64,000 nt of DNA from contig NZ_SHNO01000001.1 of the NCBI RefSeq assembly GCF_026262645.1, positions 3,472,001 to 3,536,000 of the forward strand. Reading direction: 5' to 3'. Shown piece by piece: positions 46,164 to 55,750 of the stretch (the stretch's first letter is position 1; the number at the start of each line of letters is the position of its first letter). The notes beneath the pieces are model-generated. The model was not told the DNA's origin. It saw only the letters and a list, made by a program, of their open reading frames with translations, and did no database searches. Position numbers and translations under genes: made by a program. This DNA comes from Candidatus Marimicrobium litorale (GTDB lineage: Bacteria > Pseudomonadota > Gammaproteobacteria > Pseudomonadales > Halieaceae).

Positions 46164-47486
46164 TCTTTCATCAGGCGTATGAACTCATAAATCCACTGCC
46201 TTGCAGTCTTGCGATCTCAAACACCCCGCACTATTCGATGAGGCACGCATTTTCCTTAACACCGGGCGCTGATCAAGTATAAGCAATATCGGTGAGGGTT
46301 TGGAGAAAATGCTCTTGCGCTATGCAGAGCTTCCACCCGAAGACAGCGCGCAATCATCATAAATCAATACGCTTTGTGTAGTCTCGTGGCGACCTCTTCA
46401 GAGGTGGCGTAAAGAACCGCGAGAACGCGGCCGCATCAGTAAACTCCCACCACTCAATGGTGGCCAGTACAATCGGACCGGAATTCGGGGTACTGCGAGA
46501 CAGGATCAATGCGGGCGAGATCAAGCAGGCGCTGGTAGCTGATACCGCTCTGTTTCAATCTGTTTTGCCGCTGACGCGTATACCGAACCTACACAGGGTT
46601 GGTTGCATGGGCGGGTGGTGCCAGTGAAAGACATTCAGGTGGTGTCCCACGCCGAACTTCTGAACGAGGCTCGAGCGACCGCACGAGAGCCCTGTGTGAT
46701 GGAGCGAGGAATGCGGACGTTCAAGTCGAGAAGGCAGGCTCCGAGATTCGTCGCTGTTGATGCTGTCGCCAAGCCGCGATTTAACCGTGGCCGGTATCCG
46801 GACAGTGCTCAACATGATTGTGACGTGAGGGTGTGCGCGTTTGGCGAGTGGAACAGGGTAGTGCTTGATGCCCGGGAACCGAATTTGATTGGTCGCGTTA
46901 ATTAACTTGCCAGGACGTCCAGAATGAATGCGTCCGCTGAAGTGAGGATAGGTAGTGCTGGAGGTGCAAGCGCTCGATTAATTCAAGCTCAGGGCTCTGT
47001 AACCTGTCAAAACGCAAGTTTCTGTCAATTTTCTTTACAGAACCGGGTCAGGAGTAGCGTCATTATCGGCGATTGCTTGGAGTCACTGGTTTGGCGTGAA
47101 TCTTGCAGGTAATTACTGTGGGCATTCTTATCCTGGTGGCGAGCGCGATCTCGCACGTGCCAGAGACGACCTTACCCTGTGCAGTGTAGCGCCAAGACTC
47201 GACGGCGAGTCTCGGTGTTTGTGGTGAGATGTGTGGCCGGGCTCATTAGCGGGAAAAAGCCGTGTTTCCCGAGGCCAGACATAAGAGTTGATGCCAGCAA
47301 TTCTCCGGGAATTGGCGACAGCGGCTCAATCGCCCATCAGCCTGCGATAAACAACGCTGGCACTGGGAGATAGTGGTTTTCGATGATTACTTTGGTGGCG
47401 CACAGAACCACGGCGATGGTGTGGGGTGAAACAGCAAGAGTGATGCTTTTGGATAACGAAACTAGAGGGCTCCAAGGTTAGTTATA
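46164..47486. other. Large decayed gap
   Basis: A 1.3-kb stretch has no intact gene. Several frames give short coding-like peptides before stops, for example 46459-46600 (T-I-G-P-E-F-G-V-L-R-D-R-I-N-A-G-E), which faintly recalls a periplasmic binding protein. Frame changes and stops break all of them. A variant of the intergenic motif lies at 46902-46914. Likely eroded genes. Confidence 0.4.
46902..46914 (+). repeat. Variant intergenic motif TTAACTTGCCAGG
   Basis: This variant of the TTAACTTG[TC]CA motif is followed by the palindrome GGACGTCC. Confidence 0.35.
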
Positions 47487-48806
47487 ATGGGAAAAAATAA
47501 AGACGTTGCTGTGCTATATATGATTCGGTTAGACAAAAATTCGACGCATCGCGCAGTAGCATTCCTCATGCTACTGATTACAGCATTTGTACTTTGTGCG
47601 CCGGTGAATGCGTCCACTATTGTGAACGATACGATCTGGAACGATACGAACGGGAGCTATATCAAAGCCAGCTATGGAGGGCACATTACTTTCATAGATG
47701 GCCTGTATTACTGGGTAGGGAATGATCCTGATCAAGCAGCAAATGGTGCGGATATTCATATCTACTCGTCAGAGACGCTGGGCAGTAGCGACTGGACGCA
47801 CGTCGTAAAAGCCGTCGACGTGCCTGCAGGAACAGAGACAGCCGGTAAGAACTGCACTTTGCTTCGCAACCCAGCTACCGGTAAATACGTTATTGTTGCC
47901 AAGAACGGCTTGAAATTCTACGAGAGCTCGAATATCGCAGGCCCTTATTCACTCGCTCGGCATCTTTCTTCCGCCGAAGTTGGAGGTCGGGCCGATTTCA
48001 AGATAGGCGGCATGTCGACCTTTCAAGAGGGCGACGATGCCTACGTTATTACATCACGCAGAGATTTGGTCAGTACCGCAACGCCACCGCCTCGCTATAT
48101 CGGTATTTATAAATTGACGCCGGATTTTCTGGATGTAGAAAGCGAAATACTATGGCTGGGGCCCATCGAAAAACGTGAGGCAATGTGGTTGTTTAAAAAA
48201 GAGGGGGTTTACTATATGACGGCCAGTCATGCCGCAGGCTGGAAGCCCTCGCATAGTTACTATCGAACGGCGTCCAGCTTGAGTGGCCCATGGTCCGCCG
48301 AAACTCAAATTGAAATGGATCCCGAGGCGATTTTGAATTCGCAGCGCTCGCATGGATCGCAGGCTCGCTGGATAATATCGGTGGGAGACGGCTGGCTATT
48401 TGGTGGTGATCGCTACCCTTACAGGCCCTCCGTAGGCACATCAGAATATGAGATGGAAAAAGGCAATATGATCTTTCTCCCGGTGACTTTTGACAGTAGT
48501 GGGCACCCCACCGTGGTATGGCAGGGCTCATTCGAAATTGACAACTGTCCGTCAGTACCCAATCCAGACCAATTGAATACCGATAATGCTACTGACGGTG
48601 GTGACGCTTGCGATGACGACGACGATAATGATGGTTGGGCCGACGTAGATGACAATTGCCCAGTAGTTGCCAATGCTCAGCAGGAGGATGTTGACGGCGA
48701 TGGTGTCGGAGACGCGTGCGACAACTGCGTGATCATTGCCAATCCTAATCAGGAGGACGCGGACAATGACGGTGTTGGTGATCTTTGTCCTGTCACTGGT
48801 TGCTAG
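47487..48806 (+). CDS. Secreted GH43-like glycoside hydrolase with thrombospondin type-3 repeats
   Basis: This 439-residue exported protein has a signal peptide (hydrophobic about 23-40, then V-N-A-S). It is followed by a five-bladed propeller resembling GH43 enzymes of the galactanase group: [40 protein letters not shown] and S-G-P-W. The tail (about 350-439) is a run of calcium-binding thrombospondin type-3 repeats (D-x-D-x-D-G...D-N-C). It ends P-V-T-G-C. The catalytic acid assignment is not certain. Its 3' end is duplicated 3.4 kb downstream. AAGG precedes the ATG. Confidence 0.8.
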   Translation: MGKNKDVAVLYMIRLDKNSTHRAVAFLMLLITAFVLCAPVNASTIVNDTIWNDTNGSYIKASYGGHITFIDGLYYWVGNDPDQAANGADIHIYSSETLGSSDWTHVVKAVDVPAGTETAGKNCTLLRNPATGKYVIVAKNGLKFYESSNIAGPYSLARHLSSAEVGGRADFKIGGMSTFQEGDDAYVITSRRDLVSTATPPPRYIGIYKLTPDFLDVESEILWLGPIEKREAMWLFKKEGVYYMTASHAAGWKPSHSYYRTASSLSGPWSAETQIEMDPEAILNSQRSHGSQARWIISVGDGWLFGGDRYPYRPSVGTSEYEMEKGNMIFLPVTFDSSGHPTVVWQGSFEIDNCPSVPNPDQLNTDNATDGGDACDDDDDNDGWADVDDNCPVVANAQQEDVDGDGVGDACDNCVIIANPNQEDADNDGVGDLCPVTGC

Positions 48807-48886
48807 GGTGCCACACTTGATTGACCCTTAATTTAGGTAAAGGTGCAACATCCCATTTGTGATGCGGGCCCGGCAATATGAAACAC
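48741..48886 (+). repeat. Direct repeat copy A (3' end of the TSP3 gene)
   Basis: These 146 bases, covering the last TSP3 repeat, the stop and 80 noncoding bases, recur in diverged form at 52143-52288. By eye, the copies stay colinear with the same spacing throughout. Confidence 0.7.
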
Positions 48887-49148
48887 GCATCTACTGAATC
48901 TAAGCTGAACCTGGTTGCGCATTCTGACTAGCTGTGCGCTTACTGAGTGCGAACTAGTGCGGGCTTACTCCCGGCTAATCCCGGTAGGGCATCTAATGCG
49001 TAAACAGCACGCGAGCCGCTGCCAGCTTTTGTTAAGCGGAGGCCCGACTACCAAAAATTGCGATGAGATCTTTGCCGCGAATACGCCGTTGGCGACCAGT
49101 CGCAGCTCGCCACTTACACGTGAGTCACAGCATGACTGCCAATAAGAT
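48887..49148. other. Noncoding gap
   Basis: Together with 48807-48886 this makes a 342-base gap between convergent genes. No gene is seen. Confidence 0.4.
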
Positions 49149-50600
49149 TTATGGGCGATTTTGACCGGGAAGATTTTGGTTGCCAGACCACTCATGAAAA
49201 ACGCGCCCAAATAAGAGATAGAGAAATCCGGGAATCAAGTAAAGCAATGATCTATTAAAGGTCACAAGATTCATGAGTTGAGCGGAGTAACCTGTGAATG
49301 TATAGATGAGTGCTAAAAAGACGCTCGCAAGCGCAAGTACTAGGGCCACATTTTTTTGTTGATACGTCTCTCGTAAGCCCCACCCCAGAAAAGCGATCAA
49401 TATCAGCGGTGTGAGATAAAACAATAGATTCCAATTGAGCATGCCAAGTAACGTAGCTAGAAGCCTTTCTGTAATGTTAGTCAAGACAAATGCTTGATAG
49501 CCAAAAGTAGGTATTTTGATACCGTCACTGTCTAATTTAAACTGCCCTACTTGAGGAATATCAAAAGCGACTCCGACGGTAAAGGCCAGCACGAAAAACG
49601 TAATAACGAGCCCAACTACTGCTCGCTCTAACCAGCGAGGCGGCCGCAGGATCGACCTTGCCAATCCAAAAAGTACAAAAGCCGAAAAAAAAACCCCCGG
49701 CCGTTTAATCGTCACGGCAAAAATACACCAGAAAACGCAGAGCAAAGTCCAGCGTAACTCACCACTACTCTCTCGAGCTGACAGCGCAAAAAGAGACAAG
49801 CTAAATGCCGCTGCCATCCAGATATCGGCGTAACCTGCCAGCGCGGTATGAACATTAACATAAGGCATATTCACAAGCGCGTAAAACGCTATGCCTGCCA
49901 TCAGTGGATCTACGCCATCTGATCTGAGGTGCCCGTAAAGCGCAAACCCCAATGCCAGTGGAGCCAGCAACCATGGCAGCAACACGAGACTGCTCTCCGA
50001 CGACCCTGTTGCCAGCATCATCCACCAGTAAAGTAATGGCACAGTGTCTGGATAGGTGGAGGCCTGATAATTGCCCAGAGTGTAAACAACATCATCTGTA
50101 GTTTGCAGCCACTCGGGCGGGGGAACGTAGGAAGCCATCTCCCCGAGGCGGAACCAAACAACTGCTTTCGGCGCCCAGTTCATCCATGCGTCCCATGCAT
50201 ACATTGGCCGGGTGGTAAGCTCCATAAGTAAGGTAGAATACCGCACCGCTACCAAGGCAATCAGCAGCGATAGCACTATGAGCGCCAGTCTGCCCGGCCT
50301 TACACGGGAAGCGACGGTAGGCGCGATAGCAGGCCCGCGACTGAAGTAGAACAGTATCGCCGCCCCGCAAAGAGTAATAGCGATACTAATTGAGATAAAG
50401 CTGATGGGCATGTGTAGCGAATCGAAAAGACGTAACAATATTGTTACAAAGAAAATTCCAGCGAAAAAACCATGACCTACTGCGATGGCCCAGTGACAGG
50501 TCTTACTACTGTTCAACAGCCTCTTTAGCAACAATGCTCCCAGAAGCCATGGTACGGTGAGTGCTAGCAGCACACTTATGACCGTTATGGCGCCTGCCAT
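49149..50600 (-). CDS. Polytopic membrane protein, glycosyltransferase 39-like
   Basis: This 483-residue protein has about 12 hydrophobic helices and a large loop with Y-A-W-D-A-W-M-N-W-A-P-K. Its layout resembles the GT-C glycosyltransferases of the GT39/ArnT type, where acidic residues in the first loop are catalytic, but the motif is not decisive. ATG 50600 has GAGG eleven bases upstream. It is divergent from the gene at 50869, and the pair lies between two direct repeats. The role may be in surface glycan transfer. Confidence 0.65.
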   Translation of the reverse strand: MAGAITVISVLLALTVPWLLGALLLKRLLNSSKTCHWAIAVGHGFFAGIFFVTILLRLFDSLHMPISFISISIAITLCGAAILFYFSRGPAIAPTVASRVRPGRLALIVLSLLIALVAVRYSTLLMELTTRPMYAWDAWMNWAPKAVVWFRLGEMASYVPPPEWLQTTDDVVYTLGNYQASTYPDTVPLLYWWMMLATGSSESSLVLLPWLLAPLALGFALYGHLRSDGVDPLMAGIAFYALVNMPYVNVHTALAGYADIWMAAAFSLSLFALSARESSGELRWTLLCVFWCIFAVTIKRPGVFFSAFVLFGLARSILRPPRWLERAVVGLVITFFVLAFTVGVAFDIPQVGQFKLDSDGIKIPTFGYQAFVLTNITERLLATLLGMLNWNLLFYLTPLILIAFLGWGLRETYQQKNVALVLALASVFLALIYTFTGYSAQLMNLVTFNRSLLYLIPGFLYLLFGRVFHEWSGNQNLPGQNRP

Positions 50601-50868
50601 TATTGGGTTTTCCTCACGATTGGCGACTGTCGAAGGCAAGCAGAACGGAGTACCAAAAAATAGCCCGCTGCATCGCGCTCGATCGAAAAACAATAACTGT
50701 GTTCACCATAGGATGCTCAGAAAAACCACACAATGATTGTAATATATGGTGGTATCTTTTGATATACACTTCGTAGGGATGTGTCCGCCCGAAACCTTGA
50801 GATTTTTGTTTGGGGCTCTCAACCATCCATCTGCTATTACCATGGCTATGAAGCGGTAGAATATTACA
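50601..50868. other. Divergent promoter region
   Basis: This 268-base AT-rich gap separates the two divergent membrane protein genes and should hold both promoters. Confidence 0.4.
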
Positions 50869-52110
50869 GTGACCAAACGTTTAAGACTCAAGTCAAACTC
50901 ACGGTGGTCGCCTATTGCAGTCGTGCTGGGCGTAGTCGTCCTGGCTTTTTTTGCGAGTGCATTAATCTTTCCTTTCGTCTACATGGCTTCTCAAAATCCA
51001 CGCATAAACATGGTATTTGCTGACAATGAGATAGAATTGAAGGGTAATCAGTTCAGTATACTTGCAGGCAAGGGTGTCTCGGGCGATAACGTTATAGAGT
51101 TAGCCGAGTTGGAAGATGGCATGGCGTTGTTGATGAGTCGTACCGACTTCGATGCAAACCGCTATTTATTAATCCATTACCGAATTCAAGATGGCAATAC
51201 AGCGCCGAGAGCCGAAGTGGTCTGGCATCTGGAGGGAGGAGGGGATAAGCTTCAGCGAGTTCCAATTGACTTGAGTACGTCCGCTTCACACCACATCGAT
51301 ATGTCAGGTCACGAAGGGTGGACTGGGAAAATCGACGGAGTAGGTCTAGCGATTTATGGCACGCTGGGACAGCCCTTGATTCTTGAGCAGGTCACTATTG
51401 GCGAAATAACCTACGCGAAGGTTGTGCACAGGGTTCTTACTGACTGGCTGACGTTTAAACCGTGGCAAGGTGCTTCCATCAACAGTCTGCTGTGGCTTTA
51501 TAAAGATCCGATAATTTCCCCTATTGTACTGGCGGCGTTATGGTCGTCGATCGCAATGCTTTGCTTACTCGTACTCCGAGCTGGTGGCGTACGAAGCGTA
51601 CCTGCCGCTTACCTGACGTGCGTGCTGATTCCGTGGGTCGCCGTGGATATAGTTTGGCAGGCGCAGCTCACGAGGCAGGTCACGGAAACCTCCAGCAGCT
51701 TCGCCGGCCTGACAAACACCGCGAAGCACAAGATTGCTGCGCCTCTCGTATATGATTATGCTCAGCATCTGAAAGAGAAGGTATTACCATCGACGCCAAA
51801 GGAAAGAATCTTTCTGGTGCATAATTCAAAAGGACACAACTATTATCGGCTGCGTTTGCAGTATTTCCTCTTGCCGGCCAACATATACAACTTTGGTAGA
51901 AATATCCCGGATCCGAATGACGTGAATCCCGGAGACTATATAATACTGCTGCAGGATGTGAGTAATGCTCGCTATATTCCAAGCGAAAGAAAACTGCAAC
52001 AGGGTACCCGCGTGCTCGGTGCCGTTGAAGTGGATAGGCATCATCTGGGCAAGACCTATCGTATATCTACCTCTCCAAAAGGAGGGGACGCCGACGCAAA
52101 AGCGCAATGA
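50869..52110 (+). CDS. Hypothetical membrane protein
   Basis: This 413-residue protein has one N-terminal membrane segment (about 14-40), a beta-rich extracytoplasmic region (about 45-190), a central helical pair (about 215-265), and a C-terminal soluble domain with H-N-S-K-G-H-N-Y-Y-R-L-R and a D-D-Y-I-I-L-L-type strand pattern. No family is recognised. The start is GTG. It is divergent from the GT39-like gene, and the pair is likely to share a function. Confidence 0.65.
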   Translation: MTKRLRLKSNSRWSPIAVVLGVVVLAFFASALIFPFVYMASQNPRINMVFADNEIELKGNQFSILAGKGVSGDNVIELAELEDGMALLMSRTDFDANRYLLIHYRIQDGNTAPRAEVVWHLEGGGDKLQRVPIDLSTSASHHIDMSGHEGWTGKIDGVGLAIYGTLGQPLILEQVTIGEITYAKVVHRVLTDWLTFKPWQGASINSLLWLYKDPIISPIVLAALWSSIAMLCLLVLRAGGVRSVPAAYLTCVLIPWVAVDIVWQAQLTRQVTETSSSFAGLTNTAKHKIAAPLVYDYAQHLKEKVLPSTPKERIFLVHNSKGHNYYRLRLQYFLLPANIYNFGRNIPDPNDVNPGDYIILLQDVSNARYIPSERKLQQGTRVLGAVEVDRHHLGKTYRISTSPKGGDADAKAQ

Positions 52111-52142
52111 GCAGATGGGTGCCGTCCTTGAAAAAAGTTCGT
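52111..52142. other. Start of a decayed region
   Basis: This begins a 1.0-kb stretch (52111-53125) without an intact gene. It contains direct repeat copy B, a decayed frame, and three copies of the intergenic motif. Separate entries describe each. Confidence 0.4.
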
Positions 52143-52288
52143 ATTCGGAATCAGAAAGACGCGGGTAATAATGGCGTTGATGACCTCTGTCCTGTTATTG
52201 GTTGCCGGGGGGGCACACGAGATTAATCCATAATTTAGGCAAACGCGAAGCATCATATTTGACGTGCCGCCCTGGCAACCTGAAATCT
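52143..52288 (+). repeat. Direct repeat copy B, relic of the TSP3 gene 3' end
   Basis: A diverged copy of 48741-48886 with the same length and spacing. In frame it reads N-Q-K-D-A-G-N-N-G-V-D-D-L-C-P-V-I-G-C; the stop TAG of copy A has become CGG, so the frame runs on to a TAA at 52224. Confidence 0.7.
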
Positions 52289-52473
52289 TTGGGTCAGCTG
52301 ATCCAGTTACATCTGCCGAGGTGAAAAAACGCGTTTCATATACCGAGTGACCTGAGCTTATGTAGGTCGAAGTCGCTGATAAATTGCAAAGCTATGGATT
52401 TGCTTATCGCGAAACGCTGTCCGGGGTGACCTACATGACCAAGCAGTATGAGAATAATCGGGTCGAGCCATGA
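52261..52473 (+). pseudogene. Decayed coding frame with two in-frame stops
   Basis: One frame reads sensibly from about 52261 (P-P-W-Q-P-E-I-F-G-S-A-D) to a TGA at 52471, interrupted by TGA at 52348 and TAG at 52363. The later part reads V-A-D-K-L-Q-S-Y-G-F-A-Y-R-E-T. I do not recognise the family. It overlaps the end of copy B. It looks like the tail of an inactivated gene. Confidence 0.4.
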
Positions 52474-52487
52474 TATTAGACGGCGCT

Positions 52488-52497
52488 AACAAGTTAA
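52488..52497 (-). repeat. Partial intergenic motif
   Basis: The minus strand gives TTAACTTGTT, a partial match to the intergenic motif. Confidence 0.25.
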
Positions 52498-52623
52498 TTT
52501 AATGTCATGCACTGGCGACAGACACCACGCTTAAGTTATCGGAATGCGTTATCAGGACTTACTGTTTGTCTTATCTCGCCGATTTGGTCATCCTCGCTCT
52601 CCACCTTTTTTGAGCAAAAGTAA

Positions 52624-52638
52624 GTTAACTTGTCAGTG
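52624..52638 (+). repeat. Intergenic repeat motif GTTAACTTGTCAGTG
   Basis: Exact 15-base match to the minus strand at 36955-36969. A CCCG-GCA-CGGG hairpin follows, as a similar hairpin follows the other copy. Confidence 0.6.
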
Positions 52639-52732
52639 TCCCGGCACGGGCTGCGTATTTTATCGTGATTTCGGGATAGTGCTGTTTGAAGAGTAGAGCA
52701 GGGTACCCTATGATATAAGTCAGGCTCATAGG

Positions 52733-52744
52733 GTTAACTTGCCA
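52733..52744 (+). repeat. Variant intergenic motif GTTAACTTGCCA
   Basis: Variant of the motif about 95 bases after the exact copy. Confidence 0.35.
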
Positions 52745-53125
52745 AGATCCTTCATAGAGAGAGCAATTGGCAGAGATTCTAGCAGTCTATGGAAATTTCG
52801 GAATGATCGATTGGTCATATTCAGAAATCTCTCCGCTGCGTCACGGGGTCCTTCTTCATGTCTCATACGCGCTAATGCAGGGTGTCGTTCTTATGCGCAT
52901 AGCTGTGCAGTGGGTGTCGGGCCATGTTCTGGATACGTCGAGTAGCTAGTGGCGGCGGCTATTGAAATTCGACACTCTCGAGGATGTGTCGAAGTGTCCG
53001 CCTAATGACTTCGAAAATCGTTCCGCAACACCGATAAGCGACCAATTATTTTTCAAGAAAAACTCGCTTCAAAAATACGATCTTAACGGGAGTGACCGAC
53101 ATAAATCATATCTGCTTGTTCTCTC
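52745..53125. other. Noncoding gap
   Basis: No gene is supported. This is the 3' flank of the leftward epimerase gene. Confidence 0.4.
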
Positions 53126-54151
53126 TTACCTCATCATAAGCAAATTTTCTAACTCTGCCCGCACTGTATCCACATCGCGGTTTTCGACATACCATTCAAT
53201 CGTCTGCCGTACACCTTCTTCTAGCGAGACCTTTGGCGTCCATCCGCAGCGTTTTTGAGCGAAGCTTCCGTCGAGGGCTCTGTGTCTCACACCGACTGGT
53301 CTGTCGTTGAGATGTTTTAACCCTTCTTTTGGTCGCCAGCCAAAACATTTGAAGACCTCTTCGGTAATCTGATTGATAGTCACATAATCAGATGTCCCTA
53401 CATTGACTGCTGATCCATCGGTAATGTTCTCTGCGGCGAGGATGATTCCGCTCACTATGTCGTCCACATAGGTAAATCCGCGCGACTGCTCACCATTCCC
53501 CCACACCTCAAAGGGTGACTGCTGAATAAACGCCTTCGCTATCAAGGCAATGATCGCATGGCTCTCGCTTTCTCTTGGTCCATACGCAGTTGATAACCGA
53601 CAAGAGACCGCTCCAACCCCATATTGCTTGTTGTATGCCTTGAGCGATAACTCTCCCATAAGTTTCGCCCAGCCGTACTCCTCATCGGCAAACGCGCCTC
53701 CTCGAGTATTAAAATCGACCATCTCCTCGACTAATAATTGCCTCTCCTCTTGAATATCCGTTGGATAAACACAGGCGGAGCTGGTGAAAATAATTTGTTT
53801 TACGCCATTCTGAACGGCGGCATCGAACACGGTGTTATCTAACGCCATATTGCTAGCACAGCTAGCTGGGTGTGTCGAAATATACCCCCGGCCACCGTGG
53901 TCAGCTGCCAGGTGAAATAGAACTTCACCATCAGTACAAGACCGCAACGCAAAATCTCTCGATTTCAAGTCACCCTCAGAAAAATCAATTAGACTTCGCA
54001 CCGTTGAGAGGTTTTCCATCTTGCCATTCGATAAGTCATCAATCACGGTGACTTTCGCACGTCGGCGAACCAATTCCTCGACCAGGTGACTCCCGATGAA
54101 ACTAGCTCCACCGGTCACAATACATTTTACGCCTGTCCATTCTCTGTTCAT
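53126..54151 (-). CDS. NAD-dependent epimerase/dehydratase (extended SDR)
   Basis: This 341-residue nucleotide-sugar enzyme has V-T-G-G-A-S-F-I-G20 for NAD binding, a H-L-A-A-D-H-G-G-R-G segment recalling GDP-mannose 3,5-epimerases, S-S-A-C-V-Y-P and catalytic Y-G-W-A-K. It probably makes a modified sugar nucleotide for the exopolysaccharide. I chose ATG 54151; a TTG nine bases upstream is also in frame. It lies 570 bases downstream of the exopolysaccharide operon, so it may be separately transcribed. Confidence 0.9.
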   Translation of the reverse strand: MNREWTGVKCIVTGGASFIGSHLVEELVRRRAKVTVIDDLSNGKMENLSTVRSLIDFSEGDLKSRDFALRSCTDGEVLFHLAADHGGRGYISTHPASCASNMALDNTVFDAAVQNGVKQIIFTSSACVYPTDIQEERQLLVEEMVDFNTRGGAFADEEYGWAKLMGELSLKAYNKQYGVGAVSCRLSTAYGPRESESHAIIALIAKAFIQQSPFEVWGNGEQSRGFTYVDDIVSGIILAAENITDGSAVNVGTSDYVTINQITEEVFKCFGWRPKEGLKHLNDRPVGVRHRALDGSFAQKRCGWTPKVSLEEGVRQTIEWYVENRDVDTVRAELENLLMMR

Positions 54152-54723
54152 GGTTATCAAACTTTAGCTGGTACACATGGGTCGACTATACCTAAAAAAC
54201 GTCGCGTGAAATTGTGTACGACTTCGATCCTAGAAACCGCTTGGAGAAAATTCTATTAATCTATTTCACGCTTTCGTCTGCCTCGCCAGACGCGTCTTTC
54301 GTAAAGACCCTCGAAGCCGGCTGACCGTCTTTTCCTTGCTCCCCGTGTCACTGGAAACCAGCGCAACGTGGTGTGCGACAGTGCAACGCACGGGGTTTAA
54401 TTTCTCCAAAGATATCCACGCCCCGCGTAAACACTAGGCATTTTTTGCAGTGTGTTGGACCGGGCCCGGCAAAGCGCTAGCTTAATCAATTCAAACCTAT
54501 CAAGCCATACAGGGACACGAATTCTGGAGCATAAATTGCCTCGTCTATAGGGCGATGGCAGTGTGATATCTTCGATATAAAACTTAAAGAGATCGATGGA
54601 ATCATAGGCCAAGGGCTCATTTGTTTGACTCGCTCCTTGTCCAGGAGCGATGTCGGGGCCAGATTTCCCCTGTTGCTTCGCTCTTGCCGGCAGTAGCAGC
54701 GCAAGCGATTCCTCTGCACTCCG
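54152..54723. other. Noncoding gap
   Basis: A 572-base gap between the epimerase and the exopolysaccharide operon. Minus-strand frames at 54397-54719 have no motif. The epimerase promoter probably lies here. Confidence 0.4.
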
Positions 54724-55746
54724 TCAGACGGATGACTTCTGACTCATGATCAGCGCGTAAATTCCTGCGATTTTTTGTGCCAATGACCCTTGACTGCCCA
54801 ATATAGCAACCAAATAACCGATGCGAATACGTATTCGGCGCCGACGGCGTAAGACATATTGCCTGCTTTCAAATTCCTCTCGTAACTCTTCGATGCGCGG
54901 AGGGTGTTCTATATTGAAATGATCGGTTATCGTCTTAAAAAACAATTTTTTGCTATTCTGGCGCAGGTACAGTTGGGCCAGTTTTGACAAGGAGGCAAAC
55001 TTGTTCGCGCCGTGTATCCGATAAACGAAGCCCGGTACCGTCTCATAGAATTTATTGGCACCAAGAATCGAGGCGGCGCGCACTATAACGCCGTCTGCGG
55101 TAAAGCCTGTTTTTCTCGCTTCAACCTCTGGGATATGCAGGACTTTCGTAAGCCTGCTCGAAATATTGCTGGTGGCATCCATACTGTCCGGCATGGATAT
55201 AATTCTTTTTGCCAGGTCCGCGTGTAGTGATATACCTGAGGTGGGTGTCCCGACAAACTCGTAAAACATCAGAGAAGCCCATTTAGTTTTCCCGATCGCA
55301 CCTCGCGGAAACGTCATGCGGGCGAGGTAGTTTGCATTGCGCTGCGTGGTTTGCGGGTTACTGCCTCGCACGTCTGCTGCGGCCATCACAAACGAAATGT
55401 CACTATTTTCATTATAGATATCTCGTAAGCGCTGCAGGTAGCCCGGTAACAGCGCGTCATCGCTGTCCAGTAGTACCACAACATCAGCCTTTGCCGCATT
55501 TATGCCAACGCGCACCGCTTTCATTTGGCCCTGATTTTCTTGACGTATGATACGTACACCGGGCCTTGTCTCGTATAGCGCGAGAATATCGACGGAAGAA
55601 TCCGTTGAGCCATCGTCTACTATCACCATTTCGTCGCCGTCGCCTAATTGGTGAAGTGCGCTATCGAGTGCGGCGGCAAGAAATTTGTCGTAATTGTAGT
55701 TATTTACGACAACTGAGAACGAGGGATATTTGCCAGTGGAGTCCAT
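54724..55746 (-). CDS. Glycosyltransferase family 2
   Basis: This 340-residue GT-A enzyme has the GT2 features F-S-V-V-V-N-N-Y-N-Y near residue 10, V-I-V-D-D-G-S-T-D-S-S near 42, and the D-S-D-D metal motif near 96. It adds a sugar to the growing repeat unit. It is the last gene of the operon, four bases after the sulfotransferase. The C-terminal part has a basic R-R-R-R-R-I-R-I-R-I stretch and a hydrophobic segment that may associate with the membrane. Confidence 0.93.
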   Translation of the reverse strand: MDSTGKYPSFSVVVNNYNYDKFLAAALDSALHQLGDGDEMVIVDDGSTDSSVDILALYETRPGVRIIRQENQGQMKAVRVGINAAKADVVVLLDSDDALLPGYLQRLRDIYNENSDISFVMAAADVRGSNPQTTQRNANYLARMTFPRGAIGKTKWASLMFYEFVGTPTSGISLHADLAKRIISMPDSMDATSNISSRLTKVLHIPEVEARKTGFTADGVIVRAASILGANKFYETVPGFVYRIHGANKFASLSKLAQLYLRQNSKKLFFKTITDHFNIEHPPRIEELREEFESRQYVLRRRRRIRIRIGYLVAILGSQGSLAQKIAGIYALIMSQKSSV

Positions 55747-55750
55747 AATT

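Noticed and set aside
46555-46905. Frames on both strands in the large gap
   Set aside because: They overlap each other on opposite strands and match no known family.
54720-54732. Palindrome TCCGTC-A-GACGGA at the end of the exopolysaccharide operon
   Set aside because: The loop is only one base, so a stable hairpin terminator cannot form.
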